NCBI RefSeq assembly: GCF_000737765.1
Contig: NZ_JPRI01000013.1
Coordinates: 1-64,000, forward strand
Reading direction: 5' to 3'
Origin: Chryseobacterium vrystaatense
Lineage (GTDB): Bacteria > Bacteroidota > Bacteroidia > Flavobacteriales > Weeksellaceae
Length of the DNA: 64,000 nt
The notes beneath the pieces were generated by a model that saw only the letters and a program-made list of their open reading frames with translations, was not told the origin of the DNA and searched no databases. How positions within the stretch are numbered: position 1 is the stretch's first letter; every line of letters begins with the position of its first letter. The position numbers and the translations under genes are program-made. Of this stretch, positions 51,734 through 60,972 are shown in pieces.

Positions 51734-52520
51734 TTAAAAAAACTCTTATTGCTTCAATGGTTTCTTCGGGCGCACTGAGATTAGGGCAATGTCCTGTTGC
51801 ATTCATAATGACCAATTTACTTCCGTTCATTTGCTTATGCATATAATGTCCAACTTCTATCGGAGCAATGACATCATTACTGCATTGGAGAATAAGAACA
51901 GGAACATCCAAATCACCTAGAATCTCCCGTTTATCAGTTAAAAAAGTAGTGCGGGCAAAATGCTTAGCAATATCAGGATCGGTTTTACAAAAGCTGTTGG
52001 TTAATTCTTTTCCAAGTTCTTTGCGGTCAAGATTTCCCATAACTAAGGGAGCCATTGTTGCTGACCATCCTAAATGGTTGTCGTTTAATGAATCGAGAAG
52101 CTCATCAATTTCAGACCTATTAAAACCACCTACATAATTTTCGTCATTGATGTATGATGGTGAAGGTGCCACTAAAACTAACTTTGTGAAGAGTTCTGGA
52201 GCCATTTTTGCGGCAATAAGTCCCATTATTGAACTTACTGAATGTCCGACAAAAACTGCGTTGGAAATTTTTAGTTCTTTTGCAATTTCAACGATATCTT
52301 CTGCATAGCCTTCAAGCTGACTATACTTTTTAAAAGAATAAGAGGAAAGATCTGAATTTCCGGCACCCACATGATCGAAAAGAACAGTAGTATAATGATC
52401 CTCAAATGCAGGGGAAACATAACGCCACATATTTTGGTCACAGCCAAAACCATGAGCAAAGAAAATAACGTTTTCACCCTTTCCATTTATTGTAACATTA
52501 TTCCTTTTAAGGATATTCAT
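51726..52520 (-). CDS. RsbQ-like alpha/beta hydrolase
   Basis: This 264-residue protein matches the RsbQ/D14/KAI2 class. Features are the oxyanion segment 'FFAHGFGCDQNMWRYVSPAF' (20-39), nucleophile Ser94 in 'VFVGHSVSSIMG', Asp216 in 'QCSNDVIAP' and His244 in 'NATGHCPNLSAP'. In Bacillus, RsbQ works with the PAS phosphatase RsbP in stress signalling; here the overlapping partner is a PAS kinase. The small-molecule substrate is unknown. It sits in the middle of a three-gene set of response regulator, hydrolase and kinase. Confidence 0.92.
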   Translation of the reverse strand: MNILKRNNVTINGKGENVIFFAHGFGCDQNMWRYVSPAFEDHYTTVLFDHVGAGNSDLSSYSFKKYSQLEGYAEDIVEIAKELKISNAVFVGHSVSSIMGLIAAKMAPELFTKLVLVAPSPSYINDENYVGGFNRSEIDELLDSLNDNHLGWSATMAPLVMGNLDRKELGKELTNSFCKTDPDIAKHFARTTFLTDKREILGDLDVPVLILQCSNDVIAPIEVGHYMHKQMNGSKLVIMNATGHCPNLSAPEETIEAIRVFLND

Positions 52521-52619
52521 TAAAATCTAGTTTTTGCAAATTTATCAATTTTTTAAATGGGAATGTAATAAACTTTTTGGGATCAAATTAATAAACTATT
52601 AATTTGATTTCGAAGATTT

Positions 52620-52982
52620 TTAATTTTTAACTAAAATCTCTTGAATCTTAGCAAGTAAATGGTCAATATCGAAAGGTTTTGAGATGAAATCGTCAGGCTG
52701 ACAGATTTTATTAAATTGTTTCAGTTGGGCATGGGCGCTCATAATGATAACAGGAACATCTTTGTTATTGAAATCCTCTTTAAGTTCAGTGCAAAGATCA
52801 ATTCCAGATCCGTCAGGAAGCATTACATCAAATAAGTAGAGGTCAGGATTTACTGTTAGATTTCTTTGCTTAAAAGTACTGGCAGTGGAAAAAGATTGTA
52901 CGTCATAATTTTCCGAAGTTAATACTATCTCTAGAATTTCTCTAATTGCCTTATCGTCTTCGACCAAAAAAATCTTTCTCAT
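52620..52982 (-). CDS. CheY-like single-domain response regulator
   Basis: This 120-residue receiver domain has acidic pocket 'FLVEDDKAIRE' (about 5-15), phospho-Asp in 'LYLFDVMLPDGSG' (about 53), Ser/Thr in 'VIIMSAHAQ' and Lys in 'FISKPFDID'. It has no output domain. Being 100 bp upstream of the hydrolase/kinase pair on the same strand, it is the probable phosphate acceptor of the PAS kinase. Direct-repeat copy 3 lies about 96 bp upstream of its start. Confidence 0.92.
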   Translation of the reverse strand: MRKIFLVEDDKAIREILEIVLTSENYDVQSFSTASTFKQRNLTVNPDLYLFDVMLPDGSGIDLCTELKEDFNNKDVPVIIMSAHAQLKQFNKICQPDDFISKPFDIDHLLAKIQEILVKN

Positions 52983-53077
52983 ATCCTAACTTAGCAATAA
53001 TGAAACCAAACAAAACTATAATTTTGTAGTGTTGCTCAAGATTATTCAGTAGATTTATTGTTTCAAAAAATGAACTG

Positions 53078-53099
53078 ATCGTTTTTTGAGATTTAATTT
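53078..53099 (+). repeat. module direct repeat, copy 3
   Basis: ATCGTTTTTTGAGATTTAAT, between the response-regulator gene and the lipoprotein gene at 53175. Confidence 0.85.
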
Positions 53100-53174
53100 A
53101 ATCTCATCTAACACTAAAACTAAATATTTGAAAAAGAAAAACTAGTATGTATGATTAAAATTCACCTAATTGAT

Positions 53175-53603
53175 TTAATCAACAACTATTTTATAATACC
53201 CATTATCAACAGATGAAGGTATATTTTCTATAGTTAATTCATTAATTTCATAACCATCACAATCGCCCGTTAGTTGATTAGATGATATTTTAAAATTAAA
53301 AGTTCTTATAGGATCCGAGGTTAGATAAACATTGTAATTTCGCGTACCATCAAATAAACCTACATTTTTTAATAAAATCTTTTTATCATCACGAACTTCC
53401 ACATTAATTCCAGCAAAATTTCCATTTCCATTATCCTGCTGTACAACAATGTTGCTACTGGTAAGCACTCCGTTTTGAATCAGATTTTCGCCTGAAGAAT
53501 TTACAAATTCAAAAACTGTAGGTTCAGGGACGGTATAACAATCGTCTTTGCAGTTTTGTAAGAACAGAGTACTTGCAACTATAAGAGCTATTGATTTTTT
53601 CAT
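53175..53603 (-). CDS. small lipoprotein of unknown function
   Basis: This 142-residue protein has the N-terminus 'MKKSIALIVASTLFLQNCKD', a lipoprotein signal with Cys18 as the likely lipid site. The mature part is a beta-rich fold with 'GDCDGYEINELTIENIP' near the C-terminus and several Cys. Such small lipoproteins are common in Flavobacteriia and have no assigned role. It lies alone downstream (in coding direction) of the adhesin-like genes. Confidence 0.7.
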   Translation of the reverse strand: MKKSIALIVASTLFLQNCKDDCYTVPEPTVFEFVNSSGENLIQNGVLTSSNIVVQQDNGNGNFAGINVEVRDDKKILLKNVGLFDGTRNYNVYLTSDPIRTFNFKISSNQLTGDCDGYEINELTIENIPSSVDNGYYKIVVD

Positions 53604-53921
53604 AAAAATTAAAAATGTGATCTAAATTTAAAACTCCAAAAATATTGAATTATTTTGATGTGAATGGAAAAAAATTTTGAGCTGTGGAACTTAATTGACA
53701 CTTAGTTAATGACTTTTACACTTATTTTTATCAAAAGTAAATATCATTAAAAAAAACATTATTACATAATACAATTATTATAGAAATAATTAGAAAAATA
53801 ATTAAAATTCTTTTTTGGTTCATAGGTTATTATCATTTTATGAGACTAATTACATAAGTGTAACTAATTGCCGTAATTTACTAGGAAAGTTCTAGGGTTA
53901 TTGGACCAGCTTAATTTAAAT
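53604..53921. other. gap without supported gene
   Basis: AT-rich intergenic DNA upstream of the lipoprotein gene at 53175. I see no gene or clear repeat in it. Confidence 0.5.
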
Positions 53922-53952
53922 AAACAACCACTTCATAATGAAGTGGTTGTTG
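53922..53952 (-). terminator. terminator of the adhesin-like operon
   Basis: ACAACCACTTCAT (53924-53936) and ATGAAGTGGTTGT (53938-53950) are perfect complements, and the minus strand continues with TTTA. It lies after the gene at 53978. Confidence 0.8.
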
Positions 53953-53977
53953 TAAAAATTTAATATTTAATCCGCTT

Positions 53978-54553
53978 TTAGCTATCTGCTCTCCAGTAAG
54001 ACCAGACCGTTCCGTTGTAAACGCAAAACAGCTTTTTAACGGTGTCGTAAACAATCATTCCCGGTGCAGGACTTTTGATCGTATTGGCAGGATCTGCCAC
54101 CAAAGGCGGAATCATCGCTTTATTGGTATCAGCCAACACAAGAATTCCTGGAGTGTTATCCGTAAAAACACCTCCAATCTGAGCTTTTGCAGTGGACTGC
54201 TCAACAGCCGGACTTGCCTGGATGGGAGCCGTAACTACAACATTTGCTCCTACCGCAGGTAATTCTGTGGTGCGTACCGTAAGGTCAACCCAAGTTCCGT
54301 TATTTCTTGAAAGCTTAACCCTGCTGTCATTTCGGTCAAAAATAAGAGCTCCGCCTCTCGCAGTGGCTCCCGGATTTAAACTTACATTGGCTGCAGCCGA
54401 AACCCACGGCAATATCAACCCCTTATTACCTGTTCCGAATTCTAAAGAAACACCCGTCTGTGTAGTTGTTTTTCCTATGGCGACCTGTGCAGAGTATATT
54501 GCCGCACATGAAAGGCTTAAAAATATTGAATATATCAGTTTCATTTTTTTCAA
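53978..54553 (-). CDS. secreted protein paired with the lectin-like adhesin
   Basis: This 191-residue protein has a signal peptide ('MKKMKLIYSIFLSLSCAAIY', cleavage near 'SAQ'). The body is beta-rich and Gly/Ala/Thr-rich. Its C-terminus has 'PGMIVYDTVKKLFCVYNGTV' and ends 'WSYWRADS', a motif that recurs in Flavobacteriia surface proteins and in the neighbour at 54564 ('VGMTFYDTTNNCMKI'). It is 10 bp downstream of that neighbour, so the two form an operon and are probably displayed together. The role is unknown. Confidence 0.7.
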   Translation of the reverse strand: MKKMKLIYSIFLSLSCAAIYSAQVAIGKTTTQTGVSLEFGTGNKGLILPWVSAAANVSLNPGATARGGALIFDRNDSRVKLSRNNGTWVDLTVRTTELPAVGANVVVTAPIQASPAVEQSTAKAQIGGVFTDNTPGILVLADTNKAMIPPLVADPANTIKSPAPGMIVYDTVKKLFCVYNGTVWSYWRADS

Positions 54554-54563
54554 TTTTTAAAAA

Positions 54564-57251
54564 TTAATTTTCTTCAGGACAAGACTGCGTGTTAAAACAC
54601 TTCCATCCCGTTCGAGTACCATCTATATTTATTTTCATACAGTTATTGGTTGTATCATAGAACGTCATCCCAACTATCGGAACAGCTATAACCGGAGCAG
54701 TCAACGCTGCATTTACAGGCTCACCAGCAATCACAGCACCGGCAGTAGTAGTTGCAACGGGCATTCTATTCATTACAAACGCTTTGGTATTGGCTTCAAG
54801 AGCCGTCCACCCGTTATTCCTGATCATTGGCCAGTTTGTATTATTTGCTCCTGCTCTGTTAAATGCTGTAATACCGTGTACCGTAGCATTATCAGTCCCT
54901 AAAGTTGTGGTCGGATTTCTGTAGCATTTACAGTCATTAAGTGCTGAGTTTTGGGAATTTCCAATAGCTTGACCAACCCCTGCAACAGGAGAAGTACCTG
55001 TATTATCTGCGACACCTGCAGCTGCTGCACCTGCAACAAGACTAATACTTGCATTGCTATTATTTGCACCATTGTTCACAACCTGAGGAACACCATTGGC
55101 TGCTGTAGCAGTACTGATGATCTGAGAAGGCGTGTATGCTGTTGTTCCGTTAAATCTTACATTGATCTGTCCTGGATTTGTCGGAGCTGTCAAAGAATTT
55201 ACCATCGTATAGGTTACATTTTCTGAGCCTTCGATTGCATCAGGACAGCTGTCGCCGTCTGAATCTGTATCTAAGTGATTCGATATCCCGTCGTTATCTG
55301 TATCAAGCTCAATAGGAGTACTGCAGAAATCATTGATTCTTATTCGGTGTACGTTTGTAGACCCTCCTGTTGAAGCTGTAAAACCAAAACGAACTTTAGT
55401 CGCTCCAAAGTAAGTATTTGCAAAATTAGCAGTTGTAAGAGTTCCCGCAGTAATTCCATCAACCGTATATGATAGGGTTTGCGTACCTGCATTCCATGTA
55501 ACTACCACAGGATGATAGGCATTGTTTTCCAACTGACCCAAATCAACGGAAGTTGTAAGACCGGCACCCTGATTGTCAGAATCCCAAATCTGGCCATGAT
55601 CCGCAGTAATATCTCCCACACCAGGTCCATTATCATAAGTATCTAATTCCAGCACTAATCCGTTAGCAATATCTTTTGCACCCATCCCCATACCTGCTCC
55701 TCCAATAGCGGCTGTACCGGCCGGAGAATTTTGAAACACAACTGCTAGACCGTCAGCCCCCGCATCAAATTCTCCAACAAATGCATCTAAAGTAAAAGAA
55801 AAACTTTTTGTAAAATCTACTTTTCCGACTGACCAGTATTGACCACTTTGTGTGCCCGCATTCGGAGTTAACTGTGCAATATTTGCACTTACTCCGGAAG
55901 CATTATTATTTGGGACGAAAGTAAAATTGTTTAAGAATGATGCGGCAGCCAAACCATTTTCTGTACAGTCTGTAATACCATCATTATCATCATCGAGATC
56001 TACGGTGTTTTCCACTCCGTCAATATCTGTATCTGGTTCTATCGTCGCTGTTACAGTACATGTTGTTGTACTTCCATTCAGGTCAACGGTAAGAGTTCTT
56101 GATCCTGCAGCTCCTGTCCCGTTGTAAGTAATGGGTACATCAATGAAAGTTGTTGACGTAGTTACTGTAACTGATTGTGCGGGATTTGTAAAATCCGTTC
56201 CAATTACATTTATAACATAGTTTCCGGGTCCATAAATATCTGAAACAGGAATACGTAATGTTCTGGTAGAAGAAGTCCCTGCCCTATACGGAGTGGCTCC
56301 CTGAAATGCTGTTCCCCCACAATTGAATGTGAATGGTACAAAATAATCAACCGATGCCAAGTCAATATTTGAGAGGCTTATTCCTGTTAAAGCGTATTGA
56401 CTGAGATATTCCGATAATCCTGTAGAAATATTTATACGGTAAATGAAAACAGAATTATCTCCGTTTCCTGAAGATACAAATACAAATCCGTTCAAGTAAG
56501 CACTCCCTCTAATGTTTCCAACATTTGTAGTTGTACTTGTATCTGCAGTTGCATTTCTCACCCCAACCGGTCCGGTAATCTGCGCAACTTGAGTAGCTGT
56601 AGCAGAGGTTACCGCTCCATTAATCGCTATTTTATAAAGATATCTGGTAAAAGTAGTCCCATTCTGATGCTGAAGAATTGTGTAAACATTATTCTGATAA
56701 TCATAAAATGTATCACTTGCAAAAATAGTTGAAACAGGACTGCCGGCAGCCCCAGTACCATTTGCATTCCAAATTGCATCACCTGTAATGGGAATAGCTG
56801 CAGAAACAGTTGGATACAGTCTGTATAGGATTTTACCGCTAAAACCAAAAACTTGTCCGAAATTGTTGCCTAAAACATTATTGGTACCTAAACCTCCAAT
56901 AGTACGACCAGCAGGTAAGGTAAGTCCTGTTGCAGTTCCATTTTTTAATATTGGACTGTTTGCCGCAGTATTGGAGTTAATAAAAACAAGCGGTTGGTTT
57001 GCGACTGTAGTATCGTAACCAATTGCTAAATTACTTACAGATGCACCGTTATTTGCATTGTAATATGCCGGTGATGTAATTGAAGCAGGCAATGTGGTTT
57101 GAACAGTTGATGGCGTATTACCCGTAATATCATAAACGCGGCCTACCCCTGTTCCTGCAGATGACAGATATAACTTACCTGCGCTTTGAGCTAAAATTAG
57201 TGTTGAATTAACAGCTACTAATAATAGAATTAAAAATATTTTATTTTTCAT
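54564..57251 (-). CDS. secreted L-type lectin / thrombospondin-type-3-repeat protein
   Basis: This 895-residue exported protein has a signal peptide at 1-21 ('MKNKIFLILLLVAVNSTLIL', then 'AQ'). Residues about 22-400 are beta-rich and propeller-like. Asp-rich Ca2+-binding type-3 repeats ('DTDIDGVENTVDLDDDNDGI') lie near 410. A bacterial L-type lectin domain at about 435-645 has 'FVGEFDAGADGLAVVFQNS' and 'LVLELDTYDNGPGVGD', and a second Asp-rich repeat follows ('DTDNDGISNHLDTDSDGD'). The end carries the 'GMTFYDTTNN' motif. It is probably a carbohydrate-binding surface or matrix protein. No T9SS sorting domain is obvious at the C-terminus. Confidence 0.82.
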   Translation of the reverse strand: MKNKIFLILLLVAVNSTLILAQSAGKLYLSSAGTGVGRVYDITGNTPSTVQTTLPASITSPAYYNANNGASVSNLAIGYDTTVANQPLVFINSNTAANSPILKNGTATGLTLPAGRTIGGLGTNNVLGNNFGQVFGFSGKILYRLYPTVSAAIPITGDAIWNANGTGAAGSPVSTIFASDTFYDYQNNVYTILQHQNGTTFTRYLYKIAINGAVTSATATQVAQITGPVGVRNATADTSTTTNVGNIRGSAYLNGFVFVSSGNGDNSVFIYRINISTGLSEYLSQYALTGISLSNIDLASVDYFVPFTFNCGGTAFQGATPYRAGTSSTRTLRIPVSDIYGPGNYVINVIGTDFTNPAQSVTVTTSTTFIDVPITYNGTGAAGSRTLTVDLNGSTTTCTVTATIEPDTDIDGVENTVDLDDDNDGITDCTENGLAAASFLNNFTFVPNNNASGVSANIAQLTPNAGTQSGQYWSVGKVDFTKSFSFTLDAFVGEFDAGADGLAVVFQNSPAGTAAIGGAGMGMGAKDIANGLVLELDTYDNGPGVGDITADHGQIWDSDNQGAGLTTSVDLGQLENNAYHPVVVTWNAGTQTLSYTVDGITAGTLTTANFANTYFGATKVRFGFTASTGGSTNVHRIRINDFCSTPIELDTDNDGISNHLDTDSDGDSCPDAIEGSENVTYTMVNSLTAPTNPGQINVRFNGTTAYTPSQIISTATAANGVPQVVNNGANNSNASISLVAGAAAAGVADNTGTSPVAGVGQAIGNSQNSALNDCKCYRNPTTTLGTDNATVHGITAFNRAGANNTNWPMIRNNGWTALEANTKAFVMNRMPVATTTAGAVIAGEPVNAALTAPVIAVPIVGMTFYDTTNNCMKINIDGTRTGWKCFNTQSCPEEN

Positions 57252-57318
57252 ATAAAAGTATTAGAATAATTATCTCGATTGTCTGTTGAGATGTGAAAAA
57301 AATAAATGCCTTTTTATT

Positions 57319-58020
57319 CTATACTATGGGTGGCGGTCTTACAGAATAGACTTGAGAATAACAATAATCTAAAGATTTGTTATTGTAATGAAAATATTTG
57401 TAAGAATGAAGATAATTTAAAGATGATGTTATGAGAAAATTATGATATCTGTGAACTGTCTTTGAAAAATTATCGTGGTGATTATTCGGAACTATATAAT
57501 CTTTAGCGACCTGATAAACTGTCAAAAACTGTCCTGAAGAAGGATGGTGATAAAACTGATGGCTGTGAAAAAGTTCTTTTTGCTTTTCAAACGCTCTAAT
57601 CTTTTTATCAACCGTATCCTGTTCGTCTTTTTTCTTCTTTTTGACTGCATTTTGCAACTGATCCTTTAGCGGCGTTTTTTTACTAGAGGCGCTAGCTGTG
57701 GATTTAATCAGTATTTGATCTTTTTTACTGACATTAAACAAAAAATCACCACCTTTAAGTCTGATATCCTTGTTAAGGATCTGCTTGTTGAAATTTTCCT
57801 CTGTGGAATAAATAATGGCTCCTTTAGCCATTACAATACTTACCTGCTGTCTTATCTCATGTTCAATAGAACCCTGGGCAGAAAGAAAAGAATGACACAG
57901 GGAGAATATTAAAATTAAAAATATACGGAAACTGTTGAAATTGTTTTGATATTTCAGATATCCGACATGTATAATTCTGGTTATTGGAATTTTATTCAAC
58001 TGTAATTTTTCCTGCCACAA
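57319..58020 (-). CDS. hypothetical exported protein
   Basis: This 233-residue frame has the hydrophobic signal-like stretch at about 33-49 ('FRIFLILIFSLCHSFLSAQ'), so the true start may be a non-ATG codon downstream of 58020. After the likely cleavage site come a short conserved-looking region ('RQQVSIVMAKGAIIYSTEEN'), a Lys-rich segment ('KKKKKDEQDTVDKK') and a His/Tyr-rich C-terminus ending 'YSVRPPPIV'. No family is known. It precedes the lectin gene on the same strand by 67 bp and may share its transcript. Confidence 0.6.
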   Translation of the reverse strand: MWQEKLQLNKIPITRIIHVGYLKYQNNFNSFRIFLILIFSLCHSFLSAQGSIEHEIRQQVSIVMAKGAIIYSTEENFNKQILNKDIRLKGGDFLFNVSKKDQILIKSTASASSKKTPLKDQLQNAVKKKKKDEQDTVDKKIRAFEKQKELFHSHQFYHHPSSGQFLTVYQVAKDYIVPNNHHDNFSKTVHRYHNFLITSSLNYLHSYKYFHYNNKSLDYCYSQVYSVRPPPIV

Positions 58021-58409
58021 AAATAAACATAATTATCATTAATCATATTATTATAGATGATTTATTCCTACTCCCAGTATCGAGTTATAAGGTTGCAGTA
58101 TGTGTAAGAAAAGCTTAAATCACGGGAAGTCTTGTTGATAGGGTCAAATAAACTTACTGCATTTAATACTTAGATATATAAATTAAAATTTTACAGTACT
58201 AATTTGTCTGAAATAAAGAATAATAAACTCTATGCCTTGCCTCAAAGAGTTTTTATCATTTACAAATGTAATTTAGAGTATCGTTTTGTGAGATTTTTTA
58301 TTTAGTAATGAACTTAAAAATTTTAATCTCGAAAAGTTCATCGCTTTACAAAATATTTGCTTGATAGCAATTTTACCACATCATTAGTTTTTTTATTTTT
58401 TACTTTTTT
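58021..58409. other. gap containing direct-repeat copy 4
   Basis: AT-rich upstream region of the gene at 57319. It contains the direct repeat at 58280 but no supported gene. Confidence 0.5.
58280..58301 (+). repeat. module direct repeat, copy 4
   Basis: ATCGTTTTGTGAGATTTTTT, about 260 bp upstream of the gene at 57319. Confidence 0.82.
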
Positions 58410-58544
58410 TTAGAAAAAATATAGATCTATTTTAGAATCCCCACCTTTCATTATATCGTAACCACTAACATTTTCTTTCACAAAAGCTTCGATAATTCTT
58501 TCGCTATAAAAAGGGCCTGCGGTCGAGGATATTTGAACTTTAAG
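58410..58544 (-). pseudogene. C-terminal gene remnant
   Basis: A minus-strand frame without a start codon encodes about 44 residues including 'STAGPFYSERIIEAFVKENV' and 'SGYDIMKGGDSKIDLYFF', then stops. The composition is that of a normal protein end, perhaps an immunity-type (DUF1629/Imm11-like) C-terminus, but the match is too short to name. Upstream an in-frame stop interrupts it. It lies between direct-repeat copy 4 and the hydrolase gene, so it looks like debris at a module edge. Confidence 0.45.
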
Positions 58545-58592
58545 TTAAATAATCCGTATTTATCTTTCTTACTGGGCCTGTATTATGTACAT

Positions 58593-59627
58593 CTAATTTT
58601 TATTTCCAATCTTCTCAGATAGTGAAAGAATCTCTTTGTTTATTACATCGGCATTTTCTTTCTTTGTGATGATCGTACCATGGCTTGCATTGATAATAAT
58701 CTGTTTTCCTTTAGTAGAGAGTTCTTTTAACTCTTTTTGCATGTCAAACCATAACTGAACTTGTTTTTCAGGACTTATTCCATCTTTTCTGTATTTCTGT
58801 TTTTGAGAATCTTTATACTGCTCGGTAGCAGTAAACACCAAGACAGGTAATGAATCTAATTTTTTTGTCCTACCTGCTCGCATCAGTACTTGATTGGTCA
58901 ATTTATTCTCTCTTAAAAACATACGGTAAACATCTCCAGAATTAGAAGTTAGTAATCTTGCACGCTCATGTATTTCTTTGGGTAAACCATCACCTTCATG
59001 CACTGCCTTACTGAGTGTTTTATTATAAATACCTACCAGACCTAAGTCTGCAAGTACAGATCCTACTTTTAGAAATTTTGCCTGTCCTTTTGGAACCAAT
59101 TCTTTTTGAGCCAATCGCTTCCATTGTTCTGGGTGACTAGAATCTATGAAAACGATTCCTGCCACTTCGTTTGGATAAAGATCTCTGAATATTCTGCTGT
59201 AAGGTCCGCCCATTGAGTGACCTACTAAAATATAAGGTGGTTTTTCGCCTGTTTTTTCTAATAATTCATGAAGCTGATGTGCGTAAAATTCGGGAGATTT
59301 CTGATCATCATTACTTGATTCGCTAAACCATTTTCCATCCCGGTCATAGCGTAAAACTCTCGTATTATTTTTTAATCCTTCTGCCAGCCAATGCAGCATA
59401 TCGGTATTACTGTGAGCGCCAGCCTCAATAATAATAGTAGGTAAAGATTTCTTTTCACCTTCTGCTCTTACATGAATATAGGTGCCATTTATATTAACTA
59501 ATTCACCCGGTGGAACGGGCTTAGGGCTAAATATTCGGTAGCACAATCCCAAAAATAATAATAATAGTAGTACAATTCCTGCTATAAGTTTACCAACAAA
59601 CTTAAATATATTTAAAGTTAATTTCAT
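58593..59627 (-). CDS. alpha/beta hydrolase, membrane-anchored
   Basis: This 344-residue protein has an N-terminal membrane anchor (about 12-30, 'LIAGIVLLLLLFLGLCYRIF') and an alpha/beta hydrolase fold: 'TIIIEAGAHSNTDMLHWLAE', nucleophile Ser in 'ILVGHSMGGPYSRIF' (about 137), 'VAGIVFIDSSHPEQW' and His near the end in 'IIINASHGTIITKK'. It belongs to the broad Abhydrolase_1 group; the substrate is unknown. It is the only intact gene between direct-repeat copies 4 and 5. Confidence 0.85.
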   Translation of the reverse strand: MKLTLNIFKFVGKLIAGIVLLLLLFLGLCYRIFSPKPVPPGELVNINGTYIHVRAEGEKKSLPTIIIEAGAHSNTDMLHWLAEGLKNNTRVLRYDRDGKWFSESSNDDQKSPEFYAHQLHELLEKTGEKPPYILVGHSMGGPYSRIFRDLYPNEVAGIVFIDSSHPEQWKRLAQKELVPKGQAKFLKVGSVLADLGLVGIYNKTLSKAVHEGDGLPKEIHERARLLTSNSGDVYRMFLRENKLTNQVLMRAGRTKKLDSLPVLVFTATEQYKDSQKQKYRKDGISPEKQVQLWFDMQKELKELSTKGKQIIINASHGTIITKKENADVINKEILSLSEKIGNKN

Positions 59628-59867
59628 CGTAATTTTTAAATGTCTTAAAACCTTCTGTGCCTGAATATGCCGAGGATTTTGAATAACAAAAATAAAACAT
59701 ATAAAGTAAATTTTTAAGAATTATGAAATTTATCTTTCATCTGTGATAATTTATAGAATAGAGAATACTCTTTTATACAGAATTATAATTTTTTCAAAAA
59801 TGCAAAAAGCCTCAAAAGAAAATATGAAGTAAACCGTTTGATTCTTATAGTTGACTAATGGAAAAAT

Positions 59868-59889
59868 ATCGTTTTTTGAGATTTTATGA
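59868..59889 (+). repeat. module direct repeat, copy 5
   Basis: ATCGTTTTTTGAGATTTTAT, about 240 bp upstream of the hydrolase gene start. It is identical over 20 bases to copy 2. Confidence 0.85.
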
Positions 59890-59895
59890 TTATGT

Positions 59896-60039
59896 TTAAT
59901 TTCCTTTTAGAAGATTCCATTTACCCGATTTGTATTGATATAGAATATCTAATCTACTAAGCTCTTTCCCGTCAATACCAATAATAACTTTCACATTATA
60001 AACATTAGAATATTCACTCACGACAGGAAATATACTCAT
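59896..60039 (-). CDS. possible small secreted or remnant protein
   Basis: A minus-strand frame ends at 59896 and reads '...MSIFPVVSEYSNVYNVKVI', ending 'YQYKSGKWNLLKGN'. Extending upstream without an ATG it has a hydrophobic signal-like segment ('LLRTILVICCIIMSIFPVVS'), so the start may be a TTG near 60070 or the gene may be broken. About 47 residues from the ATG. Weakly supported; it may be a fragment. Confidence 0.3.
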   Translation of the reverse strand: MSIFPVVSEYSNVYNVKVIIGIDGKELSRLDILYQYKSGKWNLLKGN

Positions 60040-60175
60040 AATGATGCAGCATATTACAAGGATTGTACGCAATAAAATGGTTTTTAAGTGTTTAGAGGGT
60101 CAGATTTCTAAGGGTAATACGATTCGCTTTATAGATCGTTTTTTATACTTTCCAATATTCTGAATCTACAAAATT

Positions 60176-60192
60176 CATCAAACATTTAGCAA
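60176..60192 (+). repeat. degenerate isolated copy of the second iteron
   Basis: CATCAAACATTTAGCAA, two differences from CACCAAACATTCAGCAA. A degenerate direct repeat (ATCGTTTTTTATACTTT) lies 41 bp before it at 60135, so the pair of motifs seen near 50.45 kb recurs here. Confidence 0.55.
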
Positions 60193-60324
60193 GTAAGCAT
60201 AAAGGTATTTAAATTTTTGATGATTTATTTTCTTAGTTTTGTTGCCTTGATCCTACGAAAATGGAATCTTTACGATCTATTGTTGGAAAAAATACAATCT
60301 AAAAACTGAAATAAAATAATACCT

Positions 60325-60876
60325 ATGAAAAAACAACTTTACTTGATATCATTCGCATTACTGTCTATTTATGGAATGGCACAAGATAATAATGTTGAAA
60401 AAAATATTACCGGTGCTCAAATAGGGCTTTTCGGTTTAGATTTTTATAATGAGACAAAGATTGCCAACAGAACAACTTTGCGGCTGGAGGCTAGTTTGTT
60501 TCCTGCGATTTGGGGCGGAGATCTTTATGGAAAAACGGGCTTTGCATTCTATCCTTCATTTACTTTACAGCCAAAATACTATTACAATATTTCAAAGCGT
60601 GCTGAAAATGGAAGAAATACGAAAAATAATTCTGCTAATTATGTCGGATTACAGATCCGTTACATACCGGATTGGTTTGTGATCTCCAATGCTAACAATG
60701 TGAGTCTTTCAAACCAAGTCAATGTGATTCCAACATATGGATTCAGAAGAAATTTTGCCAATAACTTTAATTATGAGTTTAGAGCAGGATTAGGTATTGG
60801 TACAGCATTTACAACTAATAACAATGTAACCGAAGCAGTATTTGATTTAAGTTTTAAAATTGGATATGACTTTTAA
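60325..60876 (+). CDS. small outer-membrane beta-barrel protein
   Basis: This 183-residue protein has a signal peptide (1-19, 'MKKQLYLISFALLSIYGMAQ'). Beta strands follow with alternating aromatic residues ('TTLRLEASLFPAIWGGDLYG', 'FYPSFTLQPKYYYNISKRA', 'YVGLQIRYIPDWFVIS'), ending in 'FDLSFKIGYDF' with terminal Phe, the usual outer-membrane insertion signal. It is the size of an 8-strand OmpA/OmpX-like barrel. Function unknown. It is on the plus strand, unlike most of its neighbours. Confidence 0.75.
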   Translation: MKKQLYLISFALLSIYGMAQDNNVEKNITGAQIGLFGLDFYNETKIANRTTLRLEASLFPAIWGGDLYGKTGFAFYPSFTLQPKYYYNISKRAENGRNTKNNSANYVGLQIRYIPDWFVISNANNVSLSNQVNVIPTYGFRRNFANNFNYEFRAGLGIGTAFTTNNNVTEAVFDLSFKIGYDF

Positions 60877-60972
60877 AAATTAAAAACAAGGTAATCAAGC
60901 TGATATTTTCTAAATAATTGATTTTTTAATTAGTATTTAGAAATTTCAGCTTTGAAAACTTTTATTATCAAA

